Shown here: in pieces, positions 23,291 through 36,537 of the stretch
Position numbering within the stretch: the stretch's first letter is position 1
Layout: each line of letters starts with the position of its first letter
Source: Typha latifolia
Taxonomy: Eukaryota > Streptophyta > Magnoliopsida > Poales > Typhaceae
Direction: 5' to 3'
Assembly (NCBI GenBank): GCA_019914945.1
Contig: CM034105.1
Span: 11,780,001-11,844,000 of the forward strand
DNA: 64,000 nucleotides
Notes under the pieces: generated by a model
The model's database searches: none
What the model was told of the DNA's origin: nothing
The model's input: the letters and a program-made list of their open reading frames with translations, nothing else
Program-made: the position numbers and the translations under genes

Positions 23291-26200
23291 TGTGATATCT
23301 AATAGTAGTTACACAGTTTCGAGAACGAAACTTATTTTAACAATGGTAGAATTTTTAGACTTCTAATCTTTGATAATGCTAGCTTTATCTAGTGATATAT
23401 GAATTAGTTTTGTATTAATCATGTTATTTAGACTATATATTAGAGCAAGTCTACTTCTATTTGTTATAATCTTAATGTTAGACCTTAAAAGAGTTAGCTA
23501 ATGTTGGAAAGAATCCATTAAAATTGCAATGCTCCCAATAGTTTCATTTACTTATTCATTTGGTGTTGCTCCAATTAATAAAAGAGATTTAAGTTTGAAA
23601 TCATTATTAGACCTAAAGGAACTTATGAAGCATGACAAGAATCAAAGAATATAGTAATATTTCTTCAAGGAGATCATATTGTTGTAAATTAATTTCTTGA
23701 GTTAGTGACTAATTTAGCTCTAATGATTTTGATTAGTGAGGTAATTAACTGGATGTTCCATAATTAAAAATAATCAACTGTGACTGTTTCATTAATATAT
23801 AACTCTATTCTTTTAGGACTCGGTGTTATTCAACAAAACTAAAGTTGCTTAATTGATAATAGTTCTAGGCTACATTAATATGTGAAATAATTAACATCTC
23901 ATGCTATTTTGCTTGAGAGAGGATAATAATACTTAAGCAGCCATCTATTTTCTATATTTCTCCATATAATAGAGAGAAGAAAACAGAGAAAAAAAGAGAG
24001 AAGAAAATAAAGGAAACGAACTCTCTTTTGAGAAATTTAGTGGCTAAATCTTATAGATTTTTCATTAAAGGTTTGAATTCTTATTTTCTCTTAATCTCTG
24101 TATGCTATTTTTAGTGATTAGGTATAGAGAAGGAGAATTTTAACTAGAATTAGTGGCTTTTCTTTGTTGAAACTTTATATGTAGACTTATAACACCAAAT
24201 TTTATGGTGGTCTTTCATAGATGAAAGATAGAAAAAGAATACTCCAACCAAAATCAATTTTAGGGCTATTTTCTAAAATATTTTATGCAGATTTTTGGTT
24301 TCTAAACAATTGTGGAGCAAGAATTTTATATCTATGATGGTTTCTCTAAGATTGGTTATAGAGAAATAATATTTCAAGCCTAAGTAGGGCTGTCATGTAT
24401 GGTTTCTATGCAAATTTAAAGTATTATGTCCATGAAGTTATTTCTAAGAAAAGAAACAAAGAGAAAGAGGAGCTGATCCAGAATTTTTAGGGGTTGTGTT
24501 TCACGACTGATTTATGCAGATTTTAATTTCTTATTTTGATTGTTAGAGAAATATTTTGGATAAAAGGTTTTCAAAATGAGCTATTGAAAATACTATTACT
24601 AAGAGTTTTTTTTTGAAGTTAGAAATGAGGATTACTTGTGTTTCTAATTTAGCTAGAGGTAGCTGAAATTATTATGTACTTCTATTCTTCTAATTCCCTA
24701 TGGTGGTATACCTAATACTAGATAAATAGAAAAAAGAATCTAATTAGATTTTTGGGCTGTTTTATTAAATTGTTATGTGAAGGTTTTGGAATTTTATCAT
24801 TGATACAGGAACTATTTTAGATATGTTGCTTAAATTTCATTGTTGAGGGAAACTACCACCTACTGTGTTTCTAGATTGTATAATCGAGTAGTATCTTGTT
24901 ACAAATCCTGCTGGAGATAGTTGAAAACATTATTCTATAATATTTGTTCCTGTCCCTTTGTAGCACTTCAAAGATTAAGTTCATAGAAAGAAAATAAGTG
25001 CTGCTATTCAGGAGGTTTTCTTGCTGATTTTGGGAATTATTTCTTCCTTCTGTTGTTGTCTAGAGAAATTGAAATATGTTTATATGCTCAAGTTCTATGC
25101 AGATTGGAATAAATAGACATAAGACAATAGACATGATTTGGGTCTTTTTTTTTTCTTTCTGAAAAGTGGCAAAAACTCTGTTATAATTTTGGGCTTTTAA
25201 ATTGAAGTTTTGTGTTTTTTACAGATCCTGGGTTTCTTTTCCATGATTAGAAGATATATTTTCAGATTTTGTGTGTCCGAAGGGGACGACAAATTTGGTT
25301 TTTTGAGCTCGTAATCCATAATAATTTGGTGTATTATTAGATTTGAGTTGTCCCAGGGACCTAATTTTGTAAAAGCTGTTTTATATTATTGTGAGTTAGA
25401 GAGAATAATATCACATATAATTTAGTTAGAGTTAGCTAAAAGATTGTATCCAAATGATTATAAATGATGAAGCTTATAGAGTACAAATAGCTAACCTAAT
25501 TTCTTAGTCAAATTGGATGATGCCAACTAGAAATTTGGAAGTGCAATAGGAGCTTAAGTATTTATTTTTCAGGTTAAAATTCAAATGCTCTTCCAATTAA
25601 TATTTTTCGGAGGAGAAAATTGATTATCTAAATTTGAGTAGAATTTCTTTTTTCTAATCTGTTTATATAGTTGAAGTGAAATACATTTTGTAGCTTCTGA
25701 ACGAGTGGAATTCATAATCAAATGATGTGTCTTGTGAAACATCTTTGAGCAATGGGATTTGGATTTGGTATGAGCTCTATATGGACTTGTTTACAGTTCT
25801 TTGATAGAAATGTTGTCAAAAAAAAATTTTTATGTTAAAATTTGGTATTATAAATGACGTGTTTTGTAATGTATGAGTGTACTATCAAGGTTTATGTTTT
25901 AGGAAGAGTTATATTTGCTGATTTTATATTCAAATACTTGAAAAAATTGTAAAGCTATATATTGAATTATAGACTTAAATGTCATCATTTAATAGGAACC
26001 ATGCATTACATTGATTGGTTAGTAGATGAATGTTAACTTGTGATCACTCGGATGGAAATGTAAAAAACTCTGATTTTTTAGTATCCCCTTGTTTGGTTTA
26101 AGGTTAAGCTTCGAAGTTCGATTAATTAATTTTGATTTTTAGTTTTGATTTTTAAAAAGCAAACTTAATTAGACATAAAAAAATATAAACAATATTTGAT

Positions 26201-26428
26201 CACTGAAGGAGTTTAAAATCCTTGAACTAGTTTAAAAGGAGCCTCTAAACTTAAAACAAACAAGATAGAGTATAAATGGAATGGACCGTGGTACTTCGAG
26301 GGACAACCTGAGTTAGGCTCTATCAATGGGGTTAATTTACTGATACTCCAGTATCCAGAAAATAAAATAGAATGAGCCTATTAGTGGGCTATACTTATCA
26401 TGGTTTCCTTGATTGATGCTTCCTAAAT

Positions 26429-26429
<1 letters not shown>
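23291..26429. other. Intergenic region without recognisable genes
   Basis: The first part is the 3' UTR or flank of PCC1. The remainder is AT-rich with frequent stops on both strands. I find no protein, RNA gene or clear transposon end in it. Confidence 0.5.

Positions 26430-26499
<70 letters not shown>
26430..26499. repeat. (AT)n microsatellite, about 35 units
   Basis: An uninterrupted AT dinucleotide tract of about 70 bp, the longest simple repeat in the window. Confidence 0.98.
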
Positions 26500-26502
<3 letters not shown>

Positions 26503-27344
26503 TTTCACTATCTTGAGTCTTCTATCCTCAATTCAATTCTTCCTTAGTATATTCTCTCAGTAAAGACTTGGAGTCCATCCATCCTCTTCTTTTTGGTCTC
26601 AGTGGAGGCTCCCGTCCACCTGGTAGGAATCTATCTTCCAGTGGGCTCTTCCAGGAGTTCTAATATGCGAATTTTCTCTTGCAGAGGGGAGAAGGTTGTG
26701 TAAAAAATATAAAATACTTATGAGTTTAATTACAGTAAAATAGATCTTTTTTTTATAATAAGTTTGAGGAACAATATACTTTGGTAAAAGAAATTTAAGA
26801 ACTTAGCTAGTTTAGATCAAATCACTAATCCCAATTCCACGAGTTCATCGTTCGTTTCATTAGCAGTTTGGTTTGGTAGCAACAATGAATGCCTCCCTCG
26901 GTTATGCTTCTTCTCCTCCTTTTCTTTTTGAATGTGTTATTCTCTTTTCTTGTCCAAAAGAAAGGCAAGGCATCCAAAATTAATAAATGATGGATGCTCA
27001 CTGAAGGTTTGAAAGGAGAGAAGTTCTTGCATTATTGTACGGACATGGCAAAGTATCAATAGGAGTAGCAAGAGAAATTGAATATATATATATTTTTTTT
27101 GGAGGGGTGGGGTTGACGTTGGGATGGGTGGTGGGGTTTGGAGGAAGGAAGCCAATTAAATAAAGGCACAATTATGTGAGTGGATCAACTATAGACACAA
27201 TGCCCTAGATCCATGGGAGTTATGGAGTTTGTCTATTTGGTCACTACCCTTAGTAAGCTTAAATATGTGTCTAAAAGAATCATATATATTTTTTTACTTG
27301 GAAACTATGCCTCTTCTTCTCTTATCCTGCCGCATTTTTAAATG
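26500..27344. other. Intergenic region
   Basis: No supported gene. Minus-strand frames near 26937-27155 begin in a purine/pyrimidine-biased tract and show no family resemblance. Confidence 0.45.
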
Positions 27345-27352
27345 TTTATAGT

Positions 27353-27655
27353 TAGGGATGGCAAAAACTAATCTAGCTCGATAACTTGATATGATAATTC
27401 AACTTTTAAATATGCCTGAATTTAGTCTAATCAGGTTTAGGATTATAAACATGTTAATTTGTCTAACATAACTATTAAACGGATCGTATTCGTATTTATT
27501 ATCTCAACCTAATTAATCATTTAGGATTTGATCCGCCAACCCGTTTGATAAATAGATTATATTCGTGCTTAGAAATTTCAACCCGTTTAATAAATAAGTT
27601 GTGTTCATATTTGCATTATTATTACCAGACTTGAACCAATCTAGCCCTACTCATA
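27353..27655. mobile_element. Short non-autonomous hAT-like MITE
   Basis: The left end is TTAGGGATGGCAAAAA. Perfect 8-bp direct repeats TTTATAGT flank the element at 27345-27352 and 27656-27663. The interior repeats CCCGTTTAATAAATA and CCCGTTTGATAAATA words, and CTAGCCCTA occurs near the right end. An 8-bp duplication plus a TAGGGATGGCAA terminus is typical of plant hAT MITEs. The right terminus is a poor inverted match, so its exact edge may be a few bases off. Confidence 0.65.
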
Positions 27656-27663
27656 TTTATAGT

Positions 27664-30600
27664 AAAGACAGCAATGCTCTATCTAAATAGCACGTCACAT
27701 CCTAGAACCTTGATAGCTAGTTGGAAAGGGAAATGTTCCACTATTCCTTGGGGAAAAAAAGAACTTAGATAGCAAGTGGGAGAGGGAAATGTTTCTATGT
27801 CCCCCTGGAAAAGTCCATGGATGGTCATTGATGGGCTGAAATTTTAGTTGGCTGTTGTCAAAAAGGTAGATTTGCTGTGTGAGATGCAGTTCTACTTACC
27901 TCATTGGACTCCAGCTCATGAGCAAGGAGAGAGTGAACATTTATGGAGCATCTGAAGCACTTAGTTGGAAAACATGTGCAGTTTCATATTGAGATAGAGA
28001 GAAAGAGAGTCAAAGAAGTGTTCTAATAATACTATTCTTAACATGCTTGATGTTATTTAATATCAACTCACATTCCAGAAACCTTCAAATATGGGCATCT
28101 CAAAAATGGCATCTCTCCATCTATAGGGCAGACTCTTGTGCCTGAGAGAGAGAGAGAGAGAGTCAAAGAGGATTATACAACTCTTATACATTTTAATTGA
28201 TTTTTGATCTATATAATTTTGTGACTATCTACTTAGAGCGCTTTAATATTTTATATTTGACACTATTTTTTTCAGTATTTATAATTCGAGCTCTTTGTGT
28301 CGGACTTTATCCTTAGAAAACACCGCTAACAAAAAGTATTAACTCATGAATATTCCATTAAGGTTTTCCAAACTACCCTATCCTAGAAGGAACTCCTTTT
28401 CCAAGGCCGCAAAAACTTGATCACTTGTGTCTATTATTTCAATTTAAACCTTGTTTTCGTGAAGCAAATTAGGCCATTCTTTCTTTTTGTGAGATGATTA
28501 GTCCTTTTTAACTTATAATTTTTGAGTCTTCTATTACCTTTTTCATCAAATTTTGTTAACGAAAGATGCGTTTAGAGAATATGTTCTAAAACATGGGGCT
28601 TTAAACATAAATCTAGAAAGGGTAGAGTGTAAGACTAAGAACTCATGAAAGCAAAGAATATTTATCTATATAAATAAGAATACTAGAATAAAGAGCATAA
28701 GAATGTCAAAATATCCATCATCAATGATGTCCCTTGCTCCTCTTTGTGGAAAGGAATTCATGTCTTTCTATTCTTTATGCCAGCATTTAAAGTTAGATCC
28801 ACTTTTCTAAGCTTCTTTTCTGAGGGTGAAAGAAGGTTGCAGCATCTTGTGTGATTAGGCTGCATGGCATTGGCAAGAAAGACTACCCTTTTGTCCTTTT
28901 AAATTTTTTTCTTCTCTTCTCCCTTTGTGTAAATAGAGATGGAAGCTTCTGTTTAGCTTCATTGCTTGGACAGTCCAGAGCCACTTTTCATATGCTTTAG
29001 TGGCACTAGAATCCATTGGAAAGATTTTATTCCTTCACCAATTCCATTATGAGTGGCTGAAACCTCTAGAGAAGGGGAGGAAAACAAAAAAGCTTCAATA
29101 GCTAAAAAGATTTGAAGGAGAATATAGAGTAGACTATTGAATGGATTGTTGATTCCCTAGCACTTCCACTGACCTTATGTACTTCAATCATCTGGTTTTT
29201 GCTTTTGTTTTTAAATTTTTTGGATAAATTTATTAATCATATCCTATCATATTGATATTTCTTGGTCTCTATTTTACTTTTAATGTCTTATAAATATCTT
29301 ATCTTTAGCTACTATACAGATGAGTTAATCTAAATATAGATGTAAAACAACCTATATACCTCTGAGTAAAAATATTTTAAGCTAAGATAATAGTAGTCAA
29401 ATGTTCTTTATTATGTTAGTTGATGTTCAGTGAAAATTAATTCGTTGTGTTTTTAGATATTTAAAAGTAAAATATAGAGATTAAATAATAAATTCATGTC
29501 GTAAAATGTTAAAGATAATTCAAACAAAACTTATGATATTTTTAATAATTTTTTTTTATTTTTATCTTGAATAGTTATACCTAGATTCTCTCGAATATTA
29601 TCTATTTTTATATAGACTCTCTTGTTTATTTTTGTGACTTATTCAGTATTATTTTACAATATTCAAAATAGTACTTAGTTAAAGTAGCTCACGCTGTATA
29701 AAAGTTTCCGAATTCAAAACCCGGTATTTAGTGGGACACTACAATATTCTCACTTCTCTCAAATCAGGCAATAGTAAATTAATATTTTCTTAATAGAAAT
29801 AAATAATAATAATAATAATCAAATACCTATTTTGTTGGACTTCACTAATTATAGAAATTATATGACATATTTACCTCTTCTTTGCAAAGGAACCTTTATA
29901 TTAAAGATAATATCACATCATAAATTTAGCATACTTCCAACTTTAGGACCTTATGAAACCTTTTTCTTTTTCTTCTTCTATGGAGGCATCTCCATCAAGC
30001 TCTTGACCAGATAAGTTGTCTAGGCTTTGTTCTTTTTCTTAATTTTTTTCCCAAGTTTGGCACTATGAATGGATGATGGTATTTTATCCTTAGCATTTGA
30101 TTCTCAAGTCAAATGTCAGTCTATTCTTCTTCAAAAGAAGTATATGCACATAAACCTTGTTATTTTCATCCAATTACTTTATTTTCGTCAATAATTGCTG
30201 TCCTTAATTATGTGCTAAAAGATATTAATTTTTAAGTTCTTGTCTTAATTCATTTTTAGAACAATTATACGAAGACCCATAAATTTATGACTCATTTTCC
30301 CATGCATCCTCTCATCAAATAATCTTTTAATCTCAGCTTTCCTCTTTAAAATGAGAGTATAATGGACTTTAAAGAGATTAAAATTGATCATCTGATCAAT
30401 CGTATATTTTTTAAATAAAAATCTAAAAATTAAATAAGAAGATCTATGAGGAGGTAGTTTAGATATTAGATATAATAAATAAAAAGTTCAAAGAAAAAAA
30501 GGAATTTTTAGTAAAGAATATATTACTACTAGAAATAATTTTTTGCAACATAAAAGAGGAAGGGATTAATCTAAAAAACTAATCAACTTGAAGTGGTTTC

Positions 30601-30738
30601 ATGCAAGATACCGACAAGGCATGTGATAGATTTGCAGGAAAAATCGTATAAAAATTTGAAACTTTCTTAATTAAGTCATAATAAATTAATAATTCCTAAC
30701 AGCGAACTTTGTTTATTAGACTCTAATCTTAATAGATT
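27664..30738. other. Intergenic region upstream of PBS1
   Basis: No gene is recognisable. It contains a (GA)n run at about 28144-28162 and an (AAT)n run near 29803-29818. A short imperfect direct duplication occurs at 27715-27795 (tagctagttgg/tagcaagtggg followed by gggaaatgtt). The rest is AT-rich and closed by stops. Confidence 0.45.
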
Positions 30739-30740
30739 TG

Positions 30741-30748
30741 TATAAATA
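30741..30748 (+). promoter_or_regulatory. TATA box candidate of PBS1
   Basis: TATAAATA sits 284 bp before the PBS1 start codon, and GC content rises sharply just after it. Transcription would begin near 30770-30780 and give a ~250-nt leader containing upstream ORFs. Confidence 0.55.
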
Positions 30749-30827
30749 CATGCACATGGAGCCGTCGCATGGACCGGATCGCCTAATCTCTCCACTCTTT
30801 TTCCACATCAAACCCGAAGCCGTTCCG

Positions 30828-30991
30828 ATGAATTATTCCTCCTCCGATACAATTGCAGCGGTTCCCTGGATTGGATTGGAGGGCGAAGAGAAGCCATGTA
30901 GAATTTGATGGCAAGAGCCGATTTGGCGCGGGGTGGGAGGGGTGGTATGGGCTGGAATGGCAAGTTTGAGGCGGAAAGACGCGATTTTTAG
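30828..30991 (+). promoter_or_regulatory. Upstream ORF cluster in the PBS1 leader
   Basis: If transcription starts at the TATA box, the leader has a 26-codon uORF (30828-30908, starting MNYSSSDTIAAVPW), a minimal ATG-TAG at 30896-30901, and a 27-codon uORF (30908-30991) whose A overlaps the last base of the first stop. All end before the main ATG at 31025. Whether they are transcribed is inferred from the TATA position only. Confidence 0.4.
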
Positions 30992-31024
30992 TGGTTTTCC
31001 CGCTAGTTCTGGTAGTTTTGGGAT

Positions 31025-34000
31025 ATGGGTTGTTTCCCATGCTTCGAATCGAGGGAGACAGATGAGTTGGGCCATGGGAAAGAGAGGGAGGATAAGAAGG
31101 AGGAGCAGCCCATGGTTGCTCCGCGAGTCGATAGAGTTTCTTCTGGTTAGTTAAATATCTTTTTTCTAAATTTTTTTGAGTATTTATTGTTTTCATTTTG
31201 GTATTTAAACTTTACTTGGTAGATTGGATCTGGATTCCTGAAGCCATATGTTTATTTTATTTTATTTTTCAATTTCAATGTGGGAAGATCTTATTTTTAT
31301 CTGGTTGAGATCACTAGAGAGGATCTTTTTTTGTTTCTTTTTTAGGTGAAATCCACGAGATGTTGCTTGTTCTATTGGTTCCAATGATAGAACCTGTTAC
31401 TAGTGCTTGAAGTTCTGGTCATTTTCTGGATTCTTTGGATCATGAGCTATGGCTAGTCCATTTTGCAATGATCTGAAAAATCTCTATTGATGGAGCTGTA
31501 CTGTTGTGAATATATTTAATCTCTCTGTTTCCTCCTTGATCTATTATTATACTAGATGCTTGTTTGATAAATATCTAACCCTGTAAGTTGATCAAACAGC
31601 TGATAGTTTGAGGACTAGAAGTGGCCTTGGTTTGAAAAGGGAAGGAAATAATCCAAGGGATGGTTCTGGTTCTAACATCTCTGCTCATACGTTTACCTTT
31701 CGAGAGCTCGCCGCTGCAACAAGAAACTTTAGACCTGAGTGCTTTATAGGGGAAGGAGGATTTGGGCGGGTTTATAAAGGGCGCCTTGAGAGTACCGGTC
31801 AGGTTGGTTTTCTGATTATGCTTATATTTCTGCCACAATTTTGTTGATTTAGCATTGGAAGATTTTAGCTTTATCTTAACCAACCAAATGTAGTAATTGG
31901 CTTTGTATAAGTCTCCATAAGCCAATGCAAAATGCATTTAACATTTAGATGATTATTCTTTATCCATGTAAAAAATGTGCTACTTTATGTGGAAGCACAA
32001 GAGATAAAGAAGAAAAAGAAAACTTAGATTAGTACATTTTTGCATGATTGTCTACTTGTGGTGGCAGGTTGTCGCTGTGAAGCAGCTTGATCAGAATGGG
32101 CTTCAGGGAAACAGAGAATTTCTTGTGGAGGTTCTCATGCTTAGCTTATTGCATCACCCAAATCTTGTGAATTTAATCGGTTACTGTGCTGATGGAGATC
32201 AACGCCTTCTTGTATATGAGTTTATGCCTTTGGGATCTTTGGAGGATCATTTACATGGTAAAGTTTCTGTTGTTGTACTACTACATTTGATAAAATAGGA
32301 AGAGTTTGTTTCCTTCTCACATTACTTTGACATTTACACTCCTTTTTGGAATGTTCTTTTCTTTGAGGTAAGCTTTTATAAGCAAATTGTATAAATAAGT
32401 GGAACTGTGTTAAAGGATGCTCTTTTTGTTCCTTTTCTATTTGTATCTGTTCTTTTCATTTAGATCTAGACAAATGTTACATATGTAGATCTAAAGTTCT
32501 CTAAGAAAATTGATAAGGATGTTCCACATGGAATTGTTAGGATGGTGAAAAAGGAGAAATGTCTGTAGTTTGTTGTGGAGTTCTCATGTACCCTTCAGGT
32601 CAAAAGGAAATTTTCTGAGACAGTTTGAGACTAGCCATACTTTATGGGTCAGAATATTGGAAACTATGAAACAACATAAGCAAACCTTGAGTGTAGCAGA
32701 ACAAGGTGAACGAGTGAGGTTAAACAAAAGATAGATTAGGAAATGAGTGTATCCGAGACGTTATGGGTAGCAGCTATGGAGGGCAAGTTACATAAACAAC
32801 TAAGGTTGTCTAAAGTCTAAACAAGTGCAAAGGAGATCATGTTAGGCACCAGTAAGGAGTGTCTCTTTGAATGAAATGGTTGCCTTGAGAGGAAGGGGAA
32901 GACTACAAGTAGCATGGACGAAGTAGTAAGAAAAGAGAAGATGGTACTTAGCAAATGACTTTAAATTAAATAGAACCTAGCAAAAGGAAGCGCCATATAG
33001 CTGAACAGAACTAGTTGGTGGCTTGTGTCTTTGTTACACTTACATATGAAATATATACACATGTACATATATAATGGTTAACAGATGAGCCAAACTAAAG
33101 TTCTTTTCTCTGGCCCCAGAATTAGTGCAGTTCTCATTAACATGAATAGCTAGCGGCTGGGCTTCCTTGGAATGACGAGGCAAGGAGGTCATTAATTCAA
33201 GTCTTAGAAATAGCCTTCCCAAATATTAGGGTGAGAATACATACATCTCTCCTTTCTAGACTCCGCATAAATGGAAACCTGGTGGAACACCTTTTCCTAA
33301 CTAGCAGACTTCCTGCAGCAACTATTCACCTACTCTTGATGAGAAGCTCTTTCCTTTTTCATCCTTACTTGGAGTGCAACGCTGCATGAAAACTGATGAG
33401 ACCGTTACAATTGGAGTTTATCTCTTGGTCCCTTAGTTGGAACTAAACAGAAGCTGTAGATTCCTTCTGGCTTGTCATGTATTGGATCAGATAATGAGCA
33501 CTTTATAGCTTTCTGTGATGATTGGCTGCAACATATTGACGAAAATGTTGTGACATATTGATTGACCACATGATTTAAACTACTGTATTTCCTTTTTTTC
33601 CCTCCTTTCTAATACTAACTTGCAAGTGTCTGCATATGCTATAAACCTTAACCTCATTTGTCAGACGAGTTGATTCATCATAGTATCATACCACAACCTA
33701 GCTATCTTATAACATAGAAATTAACATTTTTTTCCAGAATTCTTTTTTAAGAAAATTCGGTGTAATCCTTCGACTCCATATTACCCTTAATTGTTGTACA
33801 AGAGAGCCTAATTAAGTTAGTTGACTAAAGTTGAACTTTATTGTTGTATACCTTATTCACTGAGATACTTCATAGTTCTTTGATGCATGCAGTAAGGTTC
33901 CTCTGTTTCACTCTCTATAACATCTAACTTAACATATCATAACCACTTATCTTTCAAGTCAATTCCATTTGCATTATGCTCAAGTATATGCTCTAAAAGG

Positions 34001-36537
34001 GTAAACTATAATTTTATTAAGAAAAGGGCATATAAAAATAGGAGAATGTTCCAGATGTCATTTGTGCTTGTTGCTGATTTAATTATAAATACTTCACTTT
34101 CTGTCACTCTCTAAGCTTTATAAAGAAATGTAAAAAAAGAAAAGAAATGTTCTTGATGTGTTAGTTCTACATATATTGAAAGTACTTGAATTTAAGAAAC
34201 ACGCAAGATTAGTAAATGAAACCGGAACAAATAAAAGATCAAAAAGAAATATTATATTTCTTTCTGCAGTGTTTCATCTTATCCAGTCACAAATTCTATG
34301 TGGTGAATGAATAGCTGCATCATGATATTATGAAGTTGAATCCATCATATTACAATTTACAACTGCTCTACTTGCTTGTACCATTACCTGCAAAAAAGAT
34401 TTTCTCCTCCAAAAGTATGTAGTGCTAATATGTCAGCTTTCACTAAAGTGAAGACCCTGCAAAGTAGATATTTATTATTTATCTATTGAAAGTCCCAGAT
34501 GGTCTGTAGTCATGAGAAGCCATCTGAGATTCTGGGTATGATTAACACCATGGTTAATTGTGTTTACAACAACAACTTGCAATTGACTTTATGTGCGCTG
34601 CTGATTAAGTGCACTTTGCACGACAAAACTTCTTAGTTGCACTATTTTCATGATATAGACAACGTACTTCAGTTGTAGGCTGTTATCTATTTTGGATGCA
34701 TTATGTGTGTGTGCAAATCTTTGTGAATATGTTAACTTCAAAAAAAAAAAAATCTTCATGGATATGCAATGCCAAACTGTGCCAATCAAGTCTTGCCCAT
34801 CCCCTCATTCTTAAATATCTTGATTCATGGTAAAGCCAATGCGCCGTTATATTTTGTTTGAACTATATTTCTTGATTCTCTCTATCATATGATACCTGAA
34901 GGTTTCAATCTCCAAGTTAAAGTGTTCCTTGTACTTTTATAACTTTGGAGATTTATGATAACAGATCTGCCACCCGACCAGGAAGCACTGGACTGGAATA
35001 CAAGGATGAAAATCGCTGCTGGTGCAGCTAAAGGTTTGGAGTATCTCCATCATAAAGCCGACCCACCAGTCATTTATAGAGACTTCAAATCATCTAATAT
35101 CTTATTGGGTGAGGGGTTTCACCCGAAGCTTTCAGATTTTGGGCTTGCAAAACTTGGTCCCACTGGTGACAAGTCTCATGTATCAACAAGGGTGATGGGT
35201 ACCTACGGATACTGTGCCCCTGAGTATGCTATGACTGGTCAACTGACAGTAAAGTCAGATGTCTACAGCTTTGGTGTTGTATTTTTGGAGCTGATCACAG
35301 GTCGGAGGGCAATTGATAGCACCAGACCAAGTGGAGAACAGAATCTTGTTTCATGGGTAAGGTTCTTAATCTGGACATGGTAGAATTTGGAGACTTATCT
35401 TTTACTTGTTTATATATCTGACTGAGTTTCTACTCTATGATTGCTATCTATATTTTCTAAACAATCATATGGGGTATTGTCTGCTACATCTGGGAACTCA
35501 TTTTAACAATGATAAGCAAATCTGTCAGTTCAGCTGTCCCTAATTTTTGTATCTTGTAAATGCACTAACTCTATGACCATATATGGGTAAATAGTGTCAC
35601 TTCTACCAGAGAGCCTTACAATATGTTACATTTCACCTAAAAGTATGTGTTAAACTTTTAACCTTGCTATGTAACTAGAATAACCACGAAAAGAAAGTCC
35701 ATGTAAAGAATAGCATAGTTCACCAGGTTGGCTTTATTTGATTTCTATTGAATGAACCTAAAATAAAAGGTCAACGATTCAATATCATGATAGGAAACTG
35801 CAAGGTAATTAGTCATCATTCGATAGATGCCGCCTCAACTATTTACAACAGTAGTTAGTGGGCTTGGAGTTGTTTAGAAGTGAGTAAAGAGATGTAAACT
35901 AAATATTGCACAATGATTAATACCATGGAGTTGGGATATGTTATCTGTGGTTCTGTACTGGGGCATTTATTTACACTGTTACTGTCTTTTAGTATGTTAT
36001 GCAGTAACCTATATCAAATGAATTGTTAGAATTTTCATAAGCTAGCTGTTTCCTATTTCACCAGAATTTGCATCATCTTACCAGGCTAGGCCCATGTTCA
36101 GTGACCGAAGGAAACTCCCAAAATTGGCTGATCCAAGGTTGCAAGGCCGCTTCCCTATGCGAGGGCTTTATCAAGCCCTTTCTGTTGCATCCATGTGTAT
36201 CCAAGAACAAGCTGCTAGTCGTCCTCTTATCGCTGATGTTGTCACTGCTCTGTCCTTCTTGGCCTCCCAAACTTACGACACCAATGCTTCTCCCACCAGC
36301 AGCAACAAATCAGGTGGGGGTGGAAGAGTATTAGCAAAGAATGAGGAAGGGGAACTCTCTGGACGAAAATTTGAGCTGGATGGATCAGAGAGAGATGGCT
36401 CCCCAAGAGAAGTTGTTGGTCCGATTTCAAACAAGGATTCGGATCGGGAGAAGGCAGTTGCAGAGGCAAAAATGTGGGGAGAGAATTGGCGAGAAAAGAT
36501 ACGTGCTAATGCACGTGATGCTGCAAATCATGGGTGA
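31025..36537 (+). CDS. PBS1: PBS1-like receptor-like cytoplasmic kinase (RLCK-VII), 452 aa
   Basis: Five exons: 31025-31145, 31600-31802, 32068-32257, 34965-35356 and 36085-36537, all GT-AG, 452 aa. The N-terminus MGCFPCF has Gly2 for myristoylation and Cys3/Cys6 for palmitoylation, so plasma-membrane anchoring is expected. The Ser/Thr kinase domain spans about residues 84-360: P-loop GEGGFG 91-96, Lys113, RD at 210-211 (YRDFKSSN), DFG 229-231, APE 256-258. GDKSHVS at 239-245 matches the site in Arabidopsis PBS1 cut by the bacterial protease AvrPphB, and STRPSGEQ (290-297) replaces Arabidopsis SEMPHGEQ. The tail has KFELDGSE and [15 protein letters not shown], typical of PBS1. PBS1 acts in pattern-triggered immunity and is guarded by RPS5 in Arabidopsis. 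Intron 3 (2.7 kb) holds a LINE relic. The start was chosen because it restores the acylation motif in the right splice phase. Confidence 0.95.
32530..33030 (+). mobile_element. RTE-type LINE 3' relic in PBS1 intron 3
   Basis: Broken frames on the plus strand recall the C-terminal end of RTE-clade LINE polyproteins: LYGSEYW near 32640, then RLGNECIRD near 32735, then an arginine/glycine-rich GRGR-like segment near 32890 and a tryptophan-containing segment after it. Many stops and frameshifts interrupt it. Assignment rests on motif order and spacing, not on an alignment. Confidence 0.65.

Noticed and set aside
29670..29745. tRNA-like AGCTCA ... GAATTCAAAACCC stretch
   Set aside because: No T-arm or acceptor pairing; chance similarity.
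30783..31196. 137-codon minus-strand frame opposite PBS1 exon 1
   Set aside because: The plus strand carries the MGCFPCF exon that splices in phase to the kinase; the minus frame has no recognisable domain.
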